A DNA stretch of 7,666 nt. It comes from Desulfovibrio sp. Lineage in GTDB: Bacteria; Desulfobacterota; Desulfovibrionia; Desulfovibrionales; Desulfovibrionaceae. The stretch is from NCBI RefSeq assembly GCF_019424165.1, contig NZ_JAHZAA010000029.1, forward strand, positions 1 to 7,666, in the 5' to 3' direction. This document shows, piece by piece, positions 1 to 5,671 of this stretch (position 1 is its first letter; the number at the start of each line of letters is the position of its first letter). Made by a program: the position numbers and the translations under genes. The notes below the pieces were generated by a model that saw only the letters and a program-made list of their open reading frames with translations, searched no databases and was not told the DNA's origin.

Positions 1-1438
1 CCTGAGTGGACGATGCGCCGCCTGCCAGCAAGCCAGAAAGATTGAAATTTTCGACAAGAGGGCCGCCGATGTCGCCATCCTGCTGCGCGCCGCCTTCTTC
101 ATTTAAATGATATTTTCCGTAAGAATGCAGATATTCAGTCACATAGGGCGCCCCAAAATCGAACCTGGCACCTATGCCCAATGGGCCAGTGGCGAGTATG
201 TTCCCGCGACTGGTGATGTTGTGTTCTGACCCAAAGGCCACAAGCAGGCCAGTGCCCTGGCTGCCATTGCCGGTGATGGTAATATCCGGGGCGATGGTGA
301 CGGTATTTTTAAAGCCGTCCACGCGAACGCCCGCGCCGCCCGCGCCGTCTGCCAGCAGATTTTTTTCTACACTCACATTGTAATTGCTGCCATAAATGTG
401 CAGGCCGACGCCGAAAGGACTGGTGTTGGGCCGATTTTCATCATAGCCCAGCCAGTTCTGATTGGCATCCAGGCCGTTACTGGCAAAAAAACCGCTGTTG
501 ATGACGATATCTGTGTTTATCGCGTTGTCGAGATATAGTGAGGTGCCGAAAAAGTCGCGCAGATCAATAGTGTAGCCAATGTCCACCAGAGCAGCCAGCT
601 CCACTTCCATGAACATCGGGTAATTGGTGATTTGGGCATGGGTCATAAGCCCATTACGCACGCCGAAATGAGAAGCTTCCTGGTCAGTTGCGTGCGCCAT
701 AGGAATTGGCCCACCAAATATCTGCATGGCCTTTGGCCCGTAGAAGTTCAAATGTTTCGCCGTGGTATCCGGGTCGCTGGAATCATAAGGCGTACGGTCT
801 GTATAACCGTTGACGGCCGTTCCCCCGCGCCCCAGAAAGCTTGCAAATTGTGGCGAATCATCCACTATGCCCAGCGCGTGGCCTATTTCATGGATGATTG
901 TGGGGGCCAAAGTACCCTTGGTTTCGGGTAAATTGGAATTGGTTTGGGTGTCCCAAGTAAAGTTGTTGATATCGATGAGGCTGTGTGCGCCCACCAGAGG
1001 ATCATCAGGCAGGTCGGATCCAGTAAGGGGGCTGCCGCCACCTACCAGTGAACTCCACAAAGACCCCCTGCTTGGATCGGCAGGATTGGGAAAATAGAGT
1101 GCCGAGGCATTGTAGCTTGTGTCGGCATCCACATAGATACGCAGCACCACAGGGTTGGCCGGCGAGCCGTACGGTTTGAGTACGGCCGTCCAGTAGTCCG
1201 CGCCTCTGATAATGTCGTCGCGAACGGCTGGCGAGAAATTGCCTGCCGAAAAATACCAGTTCTGGGATTCCGCGCCATAAGGCTGGCCTTTGCCAAAGAA
1301 GTCCAGCCGGAAAACATTGTGACCGTCACCGTTACGTACCCATGCGCTTTCAGGGCCAGCGGCTGAAATAGGTAGCGAGTAAAAAAGGCAGACAAGCAGA
1401 CACAAGAAAACCCTGCAATGGCGAAGAAGCATACTCAT
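1..1438 (-). CDS. Secreted metzincin-type metalloprotease with autotransporter-like passenger (3' end outside window)
   Basis: The open frame runs from an ATG at 1438 to the left edge (479 codons, no stop), so the C-terminus is missing. Residues 1-27 are a signal peptide: Arg6 and Arg9, a hydrophobic core with several Cys, and an ISA/A cleavage site. A zinc-binding motif HEIGHALGIVD occupies residues 183-193 (His183, Glu184, His187, Asp193 as third ligand), and NGLMTH with Met265 fits the metzincin Met-turn. From about residue 300 the sequence turns into Gly/Asn-rich short strands typical of a beta-helical passenger (TGNGSQGTGL and similar). Proteins of this shape in Desulfovibrio usually end in an outer-membrane beta-barrel, which would lie beyond the edge; that part is inference. 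The likely role is an exported or surface protease. No good Shine-Dalgarno precedes the ATG; it is chosen because the signal peptide starts there. Confidence 0.8.
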   Translation of the reverse strand, partial: MSMLLRHCRVFLCLLVCLFYSLPISAAGPESAWVRNGDGHNVFRLDFFGKGQPYGAESQNWYFSAGNFSPAVRDDIIRGADYWTAVLKPYGSPANPVVLRIYVDADTSYNASALYFPNPADPSRGSLWSSLVGGGSPLTGSDLPDDPLVGAHSLIDINNFTWDTQTNSNLPETKGTLAPTIIHEIGHALGIVDDSPQFASFLGRGGTAVNGYTDRTPYDSSDPDTTAKHLNFYGPKAMQIFGGPIPMAHATDQEASHFGVRNGLMTHAQITNYPMFMEVELAALVDIGYTIDLRDFFGTSLYLDNAINTDIVINSGFFASNGLDANQNWLGYDENRPNTSPFGVGLHIYGSNYNVSVEKNLLADGAGGAGVRVDGFKNTVTIAPDITITGNGSQGTGLLVAFGSEHNITSRGNILATGPLGIGARFDFGAPYVTEYLHSYGKYHLNEEGGAQQDGDIGGPLVENFNLSGLLAGGASSTQ

Positions 1439-2052
1439 GGCGCACCGTGGGGGAGGGCAGCGGAAAGGTGTTGGGCATTGCCTGTTACGCTGAAAGAGGC
1501 TGTGAAATGCTTACAATTCATGGCAGTCCCTTGTGGTCACCACGCTTTAATTTGGGAGGAAACAGAATTTTGAAAGCTTGAACATCGTTTTTTTGAATGC
1601 ATTGCAAGATCATGTTAAACAGAAAAGTTTGTGCGCTGATTTTAAAGGGTAGAAATTCAACCATCATGGATGGTTACGAATAGCTGTATAAGTTAACTTG
1701 TTTTCAGCTTTCACTACTCAAGAGTAATATCTTTTTGAAATCAAGACAATCTCACACATTATCTATTTTCTATGATTCGATGAGCAATTGTTTGTTTACG
1801 GAAAAAATCGGAAAACAACTTTGTGAATGAGACTCTAAACCACGGATTTCCGGCTTACAATACACCGATGCAAAAAGTAGCTCCCCGGGTGTTTGTGGCG
1901 CAATCCGGCATTTTCTGTCTGGGCAGCTTCACCCCATATCCGGGTAACGGTTTGGTTAAAGCTCATTATCGCTGCACAAAAATAAAAAAGGGGAAGAGAA
2001 AGGGGAAGCAAAAAGGGTTTACTGTCTATTAACTGTAAACCCTTGATTTTTC
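1439..2052. other. AT-rich host intergenic region without a supported gene
   Basis: This 614-bp stretch separates the metalloprotease gene from the element's left end. It contains only short frames with no recognisable protein content. Small symmetric elements are visible: GTGGTCACCAC at 1533-1543, a 7-bp stem with 3-nt loop (AACCATC/GATGGTT) at 1659-1675, and TACTC-AA-GAGTA at 1715-1726. The first lies about 100 bp upstream of the metalloprotease start and could be an operator. I see no convincing sigma-70 promoter for that gene. The right end holds a terminator (annotated separately) that once followed the tRNA. Confidence 0.6.
2013..2044 (-). terminator. Displaced native terminator of tRNA-Arg
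   Basis: A perfect 10-bp stem (2013-2022 with 2035-2044, AAGGGTTTAC/GTAAACCCTT) with a 12-nt loop is followed on the minus strand by a run of five T. It starts 8 nt beyond the CCA end of the tRNA fragment in attL. Its spacing and first bases match the terminator now behind the intact tRNA, so it is most simply the original chromosomal terminator, cut off from its tRNA by the insertion. Confidence 0.7.
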
Positions 2053-2104
2053 TGGCGCGCCCGAGAGGAATCGAACCCCTGACCAAGAGCTTAGAAGGCT
2101 CCTG
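2053..2104 (-). repeat. attL: orphan 3' fragment of tRNA-Arg(UCU)
   Basis: These 52 bases are identical to 5710-5761 and correspond to tRNA nucleotides 26-77, from the end of the D stem through the anticodon arm, T arm, acceptor 3' strand and CCA. Identity stops sharply at 2104 (AACATA follows here, CTCTAT in the true tRNA), so this is not a functional tRNA. On the CCA side weaker similarity continues into the terminator. Confidence 0.92.
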
Positions 2105-2178
2105 AACATAATTTCTTCTTATTTCTTTTTAATTCTATATCTATCTATTTAAAAAGGAAAAATAAAATATCCCTCCCC

Positions 2179-2207
2179 TTGTATTTCTCTCAAATACGCC
2201 CTATTTT
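2179..2207 (+). promoter_or_regulatory. int: Possible integrase promoter
   Basis: TTGTAT at 2179-2184 and TATTTT at 2202-2207 are separated by 17 bp, upstream of the integrase ATG at 2276. The match to consensus is only partial. The predicted transcript would begin at or just before the paired repeat at 2216-2237, so integrase bound there could repress its own transcription. This is inference from spacing only. Confidence 0.3.
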
Positions 2208-2215
2208 TACTTTGT

Positions 2216-2237
2216 GTGCGGGGAAGCGTGCGGGGAA
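2216..2237 (+). promoter_or_regulatory. Paired integrase arm-type sites, left
   Basis: GTGCGGGGAA occurs at 2216-2225 and again at 2228-2237, a 12-bp period. The same pair, same orientation and same period, occurs near the other end at 5641-5662. Short repeats flanking the core on both sides of attP are how tyrosine integrases recognise their arm sites through the N-terminal domain. The role is inferred from position and symmetry. Confidence 0.6.
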
Positions 2238-2275
2238 AATAATAGCCATATCTTGTGGGTTGGCGGGGATAAAAC

Positions 2276-3427
2276 ATGTCTATTTCAAAACGAGGTCGGA
2301 CAAAATACCCAGGCGTTACTTACCGCGAGAAAGAACGCCTTGATGGTGGCGGTGATGAGCGAGTGTACTATATCCGCTATCGGCGCGGAGGGCGCGGTTT
2401 CAAAGAGATTGAGGAACCGATAGGGCGAGAGTCTGAGGGGATGACCGCAGCCAAGGCTAACAAGATTCGCGCCATGCGGGCCGCAGGCGTTGAGCAGTCG
2501 AATACTGAGCGCCGGGCAGAGGTGGAAGCCGCCAAGCTAACCGGCGACGGCCCTCTGACTTTTGCCCGGCTCTGGCTGCTCTATCAAGAGGTGAATGCAG
2601 GCAAGCCATCCTTGAAAGGCGATACATCGCGCTACCACAATCACCTTGAGCAGCGCTTTGCATCCAAGATGATTGAGGAACTTACCACGCTGGATATGAA
2701 CAACCTGCGCGCCAGTATGACGCGAAAAGGCCTTTCTGCTCAAACCACAAAGCATGCTCTGGGCCAGATCCGCCGCATCATCCGGTTTGGCGTAAAACGC
2801 GGCCTGTGCGCCATGCCTGGCAGTTTACATTTTGAAATGCCCCAGGTGGACAATGAATGCACGGAAAGTCTGACCGATGAGCAGCTTGCGGCCTACCTCA
2901 AGGCCCTTGAAGACGAACCGGATCAGGATGCTGCAGCTTTACTGAGGCTGGCACTTGTGACGGGAATGCGCCGTGGGGCGCTGCTGGCCTTGCGATGGAC
3001 GGATTGCGATTTTGAACGTGACCTCATTACCCTGCAAGGCGCGTCTGCTAAAAAGGGCAAGACGGAATTCATCCCTATGACCACTGCGGCTCGGGCCACT
3101 CTTGAGACAGTAGGGCGCACGGCAAGCCCATTTGTATTCCCCGGTAAAGATGGAGGCCAGCGGCAAGACTTTCGGCGCATGGCCCGCAGAGTTCGCGACA
3201 AGGCCGGGCTGCCCAAAGATTTTCGCCCGCTACATGGCCTGCGTCATGCCTATGCAAGTATGCTCATCAGCAGCGGCCAGGTTGACCTTTACAGCCTTCA
3301 AAAGCTGCTTACGCACGATAGCCCGGCCATGACGCAACGGTATAGTCATTTGCGAGATGAGGCTTTGCGCAAGGCTGCCAGCGTCATTGATGCCTGCATG
3401 GATATGGGCACGGCAGGAAAAAACTGA
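2276..3427 (+). CDS. int: Tyrosine recombinase integrase
   Basis: This 383-residue protein carries out site-specific insertion and excision of the element at tRNA-Arg(UCU). Residues 1-50 form a basic N-terminal arm-binding region, about 92-190 the core-binding SAM-like domain (TFARLWLLYQEVN onward), and about 195-375 the catalytic domain. The full catalytic set is present: Arg232 (TGMRRG), Lys259 in the beta hairpin, His320 and Arg323 (HGLRH), His347 (LLTHDS) and nucleophile Tyr356 (RYSHL). The acidic residue common after the first Arg (RRGE) is Ala235 here. Length is normal for phage integrases. The ATG at 2276 has only a weak GGGG upstream. It lies beside attL and reads away from it. Nothing suggests inactivation. 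Confidence 0.95.
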   Translation: MSISKRGRTKYPGVTYREKERLDGGGDERVYYIRYRRGGRGFKEIEEPIGRESEGMTAAKANKIRAMRAAGVEQSNTERRAEVEAAKLTGDGPLTFARLWLLYQEVNAGKPSLKGDTSRYHNHLEQRFASKMIEELTTLDMNNLRASMTRKGLSAQTTKHALGQIRRIIRFGVKRGLCAMPGSLHFEMPQVDNECTESLTDEQLAAYLKALEDEPDQDAAALLRLALVTGMRRGALLALRWTDCDFERDLITLQGASAKKGKTEFIPMTTAARATLETVGRTASPFVFPGKDGGQRQDFRRMARRVRDKAGLPKDFRPLHGLRHAYASMLISSGQVDLYSLQKLLTHDSPAMTQRYSHLRDEALRKAASVIDACMDMGTAGKN

Positions 3428-3431
3428 AAAG

Positions 3432-3474
3432 TTACCCCTTGACGACTTACCAAAAAATAGTAAATAAAGGGTAA
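3432..3474 (+). promoter_or_regulatory. Candidate promoter/operator of the toxin-antitoxin pair
   Basis: The 58-bp gap between the integrase stop and the toxin start holds a good -35 box, TTGACG at 3439-3444, with an A/T-rich -10 candidate (TAAATA, 3461-3466) 16 bp on. An inverted repeat, TTACCC at 3432-3437 and GGGTAA at 3469-3474, brackets it, with a further TTACC at 3447-3451. Antitoxins of this type normally repress their own operon, so this is the natural operator candidate. The -10 match is weak. Confidence 0.4.
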
Positions 3475-3485
3475 AAGGGCAGGGC

Positions 3486-3764
3486 ATGAATTGGACTGTG
3501 AGCATCCCGAAGCGTGCGCGGAAGCAAATTCAGGATTTGCCGCGCCCCGTATACGAGACCTTGTTTCTTTTGGTCGCCGACATACAGCAATCCGGCCCGG
3601 TACAGGGCCAATGGCCTAACTATAGTAAACTTTCGAACAGCCGCCACCATTGCCACATCAAAAAGGGCAAACCCTGTTATGTGGCCGTATGGCAGGTGAC
3701 GGATAAAAAAATCAAACTGATCGAGGTGCTTTATGCTGGAACGCACGAAAAAGCCCCCTATTGA
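3486..3764 (+). CDS. RelE/HigB-family toxin of a type II toxin-antitoxin pair
   Basis: A 92-residue basic protein with the RelE/ParE fold pattern: an N-terminal helical stretch with KQIQDLP at 13-19, a central WPNYSKL (43-49), HHCHIKKGKP (54-63), the strand CYVAVWQV (64-71), and a C-terminal IEVLYAGTHEKAPY (79-92). This matches a known RelE-like toxin subfamily that ends in GTHE.APY. Members usually cut mRNA on the ribosome, though ParE relatives attack gyrase; the sequence alone does not decide. Candidate active residues are His54, His55, His57, Lys59, Lys60 and the terminal His87 and Tyr92. AAAGGG at 3474-3479 gives a ribosome binding site 6 nt before the ATG. The gene overlaps the antitoxin by 32 bp; toxin-first order is the HigBA arrangement. 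Confidence 0.85.
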   Translation: MNWTVSIPKRARKQIQDLPRPVYETLFLLVADIQQSGPVQGQWPNYSKLSNSRHHCHIKKGKPCYVAVWQVTDKKIKLIEVLYAGTHEKAPY

Positions 3765-4089
3765 AACTGTGCCCCTTTCCTTCGCGGTTCCCCCCGCGCT
3801 GGTTTCAGAAGTGCGTGCCTTCATGCGCTTGAAGGGCATTGCCGAAGAAAAGGAAGCATATTCCATTGAGGAAGTGTTCCCCTTCAGTAAGGAAGAAAGG
3901 CCCACCGTTTATCTGCGGGGGGCACGCTATCGAGAAGACCTGACCCAGGTGCAGCTTGCGGAAGCAACGGGCATTCCCGCTCGCCATATCAGCGAAATGG
4001 AAAACGGTAAGCGCCCCATCGGCAAGAAGAACGCCCGCCTGCTGGCCGATGCCCTGAACATTGATCCCCGTCGCCTGCTGGACGTGTAG
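3733..4089 (+). CDS. Xre-family antitoxin (HigA-like)
   Basis: A 118-residue protein with a C-terminal helix-turn-helix of the Xre/Cro type at about residues 62-115: YLRGARYREDLTQVQLAEAT, then IPARHISEMENGKR, then ARLLADALNIDPRRLL. The first ~58 residues would bind and neutralise the toxin. A GAGGTG Shine-Dalgarno at 3723-3728, inside the toxin gene, precedes the ATG at 3733, so translation is probably coupled and both proteins come from one transcript. The expected role is to block the toxin and repress the operon at the upstream inverted repeats. The frame is intact and a terminator follows about 40 bp after the stop. Together with the integrase these are the only undamaged genes of the element. 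Confidence 0.88.
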   Translation: MLERTKKPPIETVPLSFAVPPALVSEVRAFMRLKGIAEEKEAYSIEEVFPFSKEERPTVYLRGARYREDLTQVQLAEATGIPARHISEMENGKRPIGKKNARLLADALNIDPRRLLDV

Positions 4090-4129
4090 CCCTGCATCTC
4101 ATGTAAAATAGGTCGTACAGGCCATTTTG

Positions 4130-4157
4130 AAGCCCTCTCGATTCGTCGGGAGGGCTT
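4130..4157 (+). terminator. Terminator of the toxin-antitoxin operon
   Basis: AAGCCCTC (4130-4137) pairs with GAGGGCTT (4150-4157). The stem continues inward through T-G, C-G, G-C and A-T pairs to a TTCG loop at 4142-4145, giving 12 pairs with a stable tetraloop. The T-run is short (TTTT then GG). It closes the toxin-antitoxin transcript and separates it from the downstream remnants. Confidence 0.75.
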
Positions 4158-4185
4158 TTGGCGTTCTATCCATGCGTGACAAATA

Positions 4186-4254
4186 GAACTTCATCTATCC
4201 AACTGAAAAAGCATTAAAATTACTAGTTAGTAACAGAAGGGTACGGAACTTCAT
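4186..4254. repeat. Repeats in the spacer between terminator and helicase remnant
   Basis: GAACTTCAT occurs at 4186-4194 and again at 4246-4254, exactly 60 bp apart. Between them lies a perfect inverted repeat, TTACTA-GT-TAGTAA, at 4220-4233. The region is AT-rich and gene-free. It could be a regulator-binding site left from the parent element or a scar of the deletion that removed the helicase's N-terminus. Function is unknown. Confidence 0.4.
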
Positions 4255-4384
4255 TATAGGGTGTGTAGTGGGGGTAAGCCTCTTAGCTCTTCGCTAAAAT
4301 ACGCACTCGAATCACTTGAAGCCGCGTTGAGTGAAAAGGGCCGGGCTTCTGTCCATGTGGAAGACTGGCGACCGATCTTTTATG

Positions 4385-4613
4385 CCGGACATACGGCGGA
4401 CAAGCCGGACACGAAGTGCCGTGCCTTTGACCGTGGCAGGAAAGAACTTGTTAGCCGTGGCTTAATTTTTGTAACAAGCGATTATTACAGCACAAATCAA
4501 CGATCCGGACACGGACAAGGGCCGGACATTGGCCGGACAAGTCTTGCTGCCCAAGACACCAAACAGACGGACGGACACGGACAGGGGTCTTTAGACCCTG
4601 TCCATCTGTCCGG
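4385..4613 (+). repeat. CGGACA iteron-like cluster, candidate embedded origin
   Basis: Nine same-strand copies of CGGACA start at 4386, 4397, 4406, 4506, 4512, 4523, 4534, 4572 and 4578. Five are preceded by C (CCGGACA). Several are spaced 11 bp apart (4386/4397; 4512/4523/4534), about one helical turn. An inverted copy, TGTCCGG, lies at 4607-4613. They sit at the junction of a RepA-like helicase remnant and a primase-like frame, where an initiator-bound origin is plausible. An origin role is inference. Confidence 0.5.
4579..4603 (+). other. Hairpin within the CGGACA cluster
   Basis: GGACAGGGGTCT (4579-4590) pairs with AGACCCTGTCC (4593-4603) with one bulged G, giving an 11-bp stem with a minimal TT turn. 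Its arms reuse the CGGACA repeat and its inverse. No T-run follows, so it is not a standard terminator. It could be a single-strand initiation structure or a translational control element before the primase start at 4637. Confidence 0.5.
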
Positions 4614-4636
4614 CTTGGGTGATGGGGGGCTGTCCT

Positions 4637-5311
4637 ATGAATAGTATTCTGACTTTTCTTACTGCTGCCATGAAGCCCAAGGGGCCGCATGAGTACGCCG
4701 GGCCCTGCCCTCTGTGTGGCGGCGCAACCAATGACGGCTTTATCGTTTGGCCTGATCGGCCCCGTGGCGGTGCTTTCCTGTGTCGTAAATGTGGGGCCAA
4801 CGGCGATGGTATTGCTTTTCTAATGCAGCGGGACGGCCTGGGCTACCGCGAGGCATGTGAAGCCCTTGGGATTGAGCCGAAGCGCACCGCTACCAGCTCC
4901 TTTCCTGCAAGGCACACTCATGCAAGCCACCGTCCGGTACGCCCGGCACAAGTGACGCATGTCCCGCCTGTACCGCCCAAGCCTGAACCTGCCGTTCTGC
5001 CCTGCACTGAATGGATGTCCAGCGCCGCCGCCTTCCTCGCTGAATGCCAGCACAATATTGAGGCATCCCCTGAGCAGCACGTTACCAGTAATTATTCAGA
5101 TGAAATGCTCAACTGGATGCGGAACATGAACGCCGGGTGGCAGGCTGAAAATGAAATGTCCGAGCAGAACGCCAAGCAAACTGAGAAGGTTCTCGCAGAT
5201 GGCCGCAAGGCAATTGAAGACGCTCTTAAGGAGACTCCTCAGTGGCAAAAGGAAAATCTAGGCCGGGAGAAGGAAGTCAAGCTGTCCGCGACCCGTGGCG
5301 CTCATGCATGA
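4637..5311 (+). pseudogene. Primase-type zinc-finger N-terminus fused to unrelated phage-like sequence
   Basis: The start is the ATG at 4637, after GGGGGG at 4624-4629; an upstream GTG/ATG in the same frame (4619, 4622) is less likely. Residues 1-75 are the zinc-binding N-terminus of a P4-alpha/CHC2-like primase: PCPLCGG (Cys24, Cys27), then FLCRKCGANGDGIAFLM (Cys49, Cys52). A Pro-rich linker (100-120) leads to AAAFLAECQHNIEASPE (130-146), which in intact primases continues to the Toprim catalytic domain. Here, from about 5075, it changes to an acidic/Gln-rich helical segment (SDEMLNWMRNMNAGW ... ALKETPQWQKEN) with no primase character. The polymerase part is missing. I read it as a deletion fusion of primase 5' end with a small phage gene I do not recognise. 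It could still be a short DNA-binding protein. Confidence 0.6.
5228..5290 (+). pseudogene. Possible 5' stub of a deleted phage gene
   Basis: AAGGAG at 5228-5233 stands 8 nt before a GTG at 5242 that opens with MAKGKSRPGEGSQAV, a believable start of a basic protein overlapping the previous frame's end. After about 5290 the frame reads the methyltransferase remnant out of phase (Trp/Cys/Arg-rich, not protein-like) until a stop at 5467-5469. The simplest reading is a true gene start joined by deletion to the methyltransferase's tail. The protein family is not recognised. Confidence 0.35.
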
Positions 5312-5477
5312 CCTGCTGGCGATCACACGGCCAGGCGGTACGGTGCTGGACCCGTTCATGGGGGGTGGCGCTGTGGGCGTGGCATGCGCGGAGTCAGGCA
5401 GAGGATATGTCGGTATTGAGTTGTCAGCGGAATATTACGCCATCAGCCGCGACCGGATTACCCAGGTAAATAATTAA
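5286..5477 (+). pseudogene. C-terminal remnant of a beta-class DNA methyltransferase
   Basis: The last ~63 residues match the end of phage DNA adenine/cytosine-N4 methyltransferases: PVALMHDLLAITRPGGTVLD, motif I as DPFMGGGAVGVACAESG (the family norm is DPFMGSGTTG), then GYVGIELSAEYYAISRDRI. In the beta class this SAM-binding motif I is at the C-terminus, so the catalytic DPPY motif and target recognition region have been lost upstream; only CPRP remains where EKP would be expected. An in-frame TAG at 5259-5261 blocks any longer reading. A GTG at 5295 could start a 60-residue peptide but it cannot be an active methylase. Two hairpins follow directly. Confidence 0.75.
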
Positions 5478-5486
5478 TTAAAAAAA

Positions 5487-5507
5487 GGGCGGGGAAAATC
5501 CCCGCCC
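5487..5507. terminator. Hairpin terminator after the methyltransferase remnant
   Basis: GGGCGGGG (5487-5494) pairs perfectly with CCCCGCCC (5500-5507) around AAAAT. On the plus strand it is followed by AACCTTCTC and then T7; on the minus strand directly by a run of T. It can therefore stop transcription from both sides and would insulate the element's genes from the tRNA region. Confidence 0.75.
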
Positions 5508-5529
5508 AACCTTCTCTTTTTTTAAATTC

Positions 5530-5553
5530 GCCCGTGCCATTTTTGGCACGGGC
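5530..5553 (+). terminator. Second hairpin, tandem to the first
   Basis: GCCCGTGCC (5530-5538) pairs perfectly with GGCACGGGC (5545-5553) around ATTTTT, a 9-bp GC-rich stem. Only TTCT follows, so alone it is a weak intrinsic terminator. It lies 22 bp after the preceding hairpin and probably acts as back-up. Confidence 0.5.
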
Positions 5554-5640
5554 TTCTGCCTGCTAACACGGTCAAAACTAAGCGGCGTTTTGCCAAAATG
5601 TAAAGGGCGCGTTACAGCCAGTCGGAGCGATTTCTTTTGC

Positions 5641-5662
5641 GTGCGGGGAATGGTGCGGGGCA
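5641..5662 (+). promoter_or_regulatory. Paired integrase arm-type sites, right
   Basis: GTGCGGGGAA at 5641-5650 and GTGCGGGGCA at 5653-5662 repeat with a 12-bp period, in the same orientation as the left pair at 2216-2237. In the circular form these two pairs would lie on either side of the 52-bp core, as expected for P and P' arms of attP. They lie about 50 bp from the tRNA end, just beyond the terminator. Confidence 0.6.
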
Positions 5663-5671
5663 GAAAGAAAA

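Larger units (their letters stand above)
4261..4644 (+). pseudogene. C-terminal remnant of a RepA-like AAA ATPase/helicase
   Basis: The frame is open from 4234 with a possible GTG at 4261 but no Shine-Dalgarno. The first ~80 residues match the C-terminal winged-helix part of phage/plasmid RepA-like AAA ATPases: LSSSLKYALESLEAAL, VHVEDWRPIFYAGHT (31-45), then DTKCRAFDRGRKELVSRGLI, where the family usually reads AKRKAFQRARKDLV. The Walker A/B ATPase core that should precede it is absent, so this is a 5'-deleted remnant. Residues 81-127 are low in protein-like character with a repeated GHGQG (83-87, 105-109), encoded by the CGGACA repeat DNA. The stop overlaps the next start by 8 bp (ATGAATAG), the coupling expected for helicase followed by primase. 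Family identification is from memory of such proteins. Confidence 0.6.

Noticed and set aside
1042..1395. 117-codon minus-strand frame inside the metalloprotease gene
   Set aside because: It is out of phase with the long open frame carrying the signal peptide and HEIGHALG motif.
1823..2032. 69-codon plus-strand frame in the left intergenic region
   Set aside because: It has no Shine-Dalgarno, no recognisable protein content, a low-complexity Lys-rich end and a stop inside the terminator hairpin.
1835..2086. 83-codon minus-strand frame beginning in attL
   Set aside because: Its N-terminus (GSIPLGRA) is the usual translation of a tRNA T arm and acceptor, so it is an artefact of the tRNA fragment.
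2053..2104. Second tRNA gene at the left boundary
   Set aside because: Only tRNA nucleotides 26-77 are present; the 5' acceptor strand and most of the D arm are missing and no promoter precedes it.
4385..4613. CRISPR-like reading of the CGGACA repeats
   Set aside because: The units are 6-7 bp with irregular 0-94 bp gaps and no spacer pattern; an iteron-like cluster fits better.
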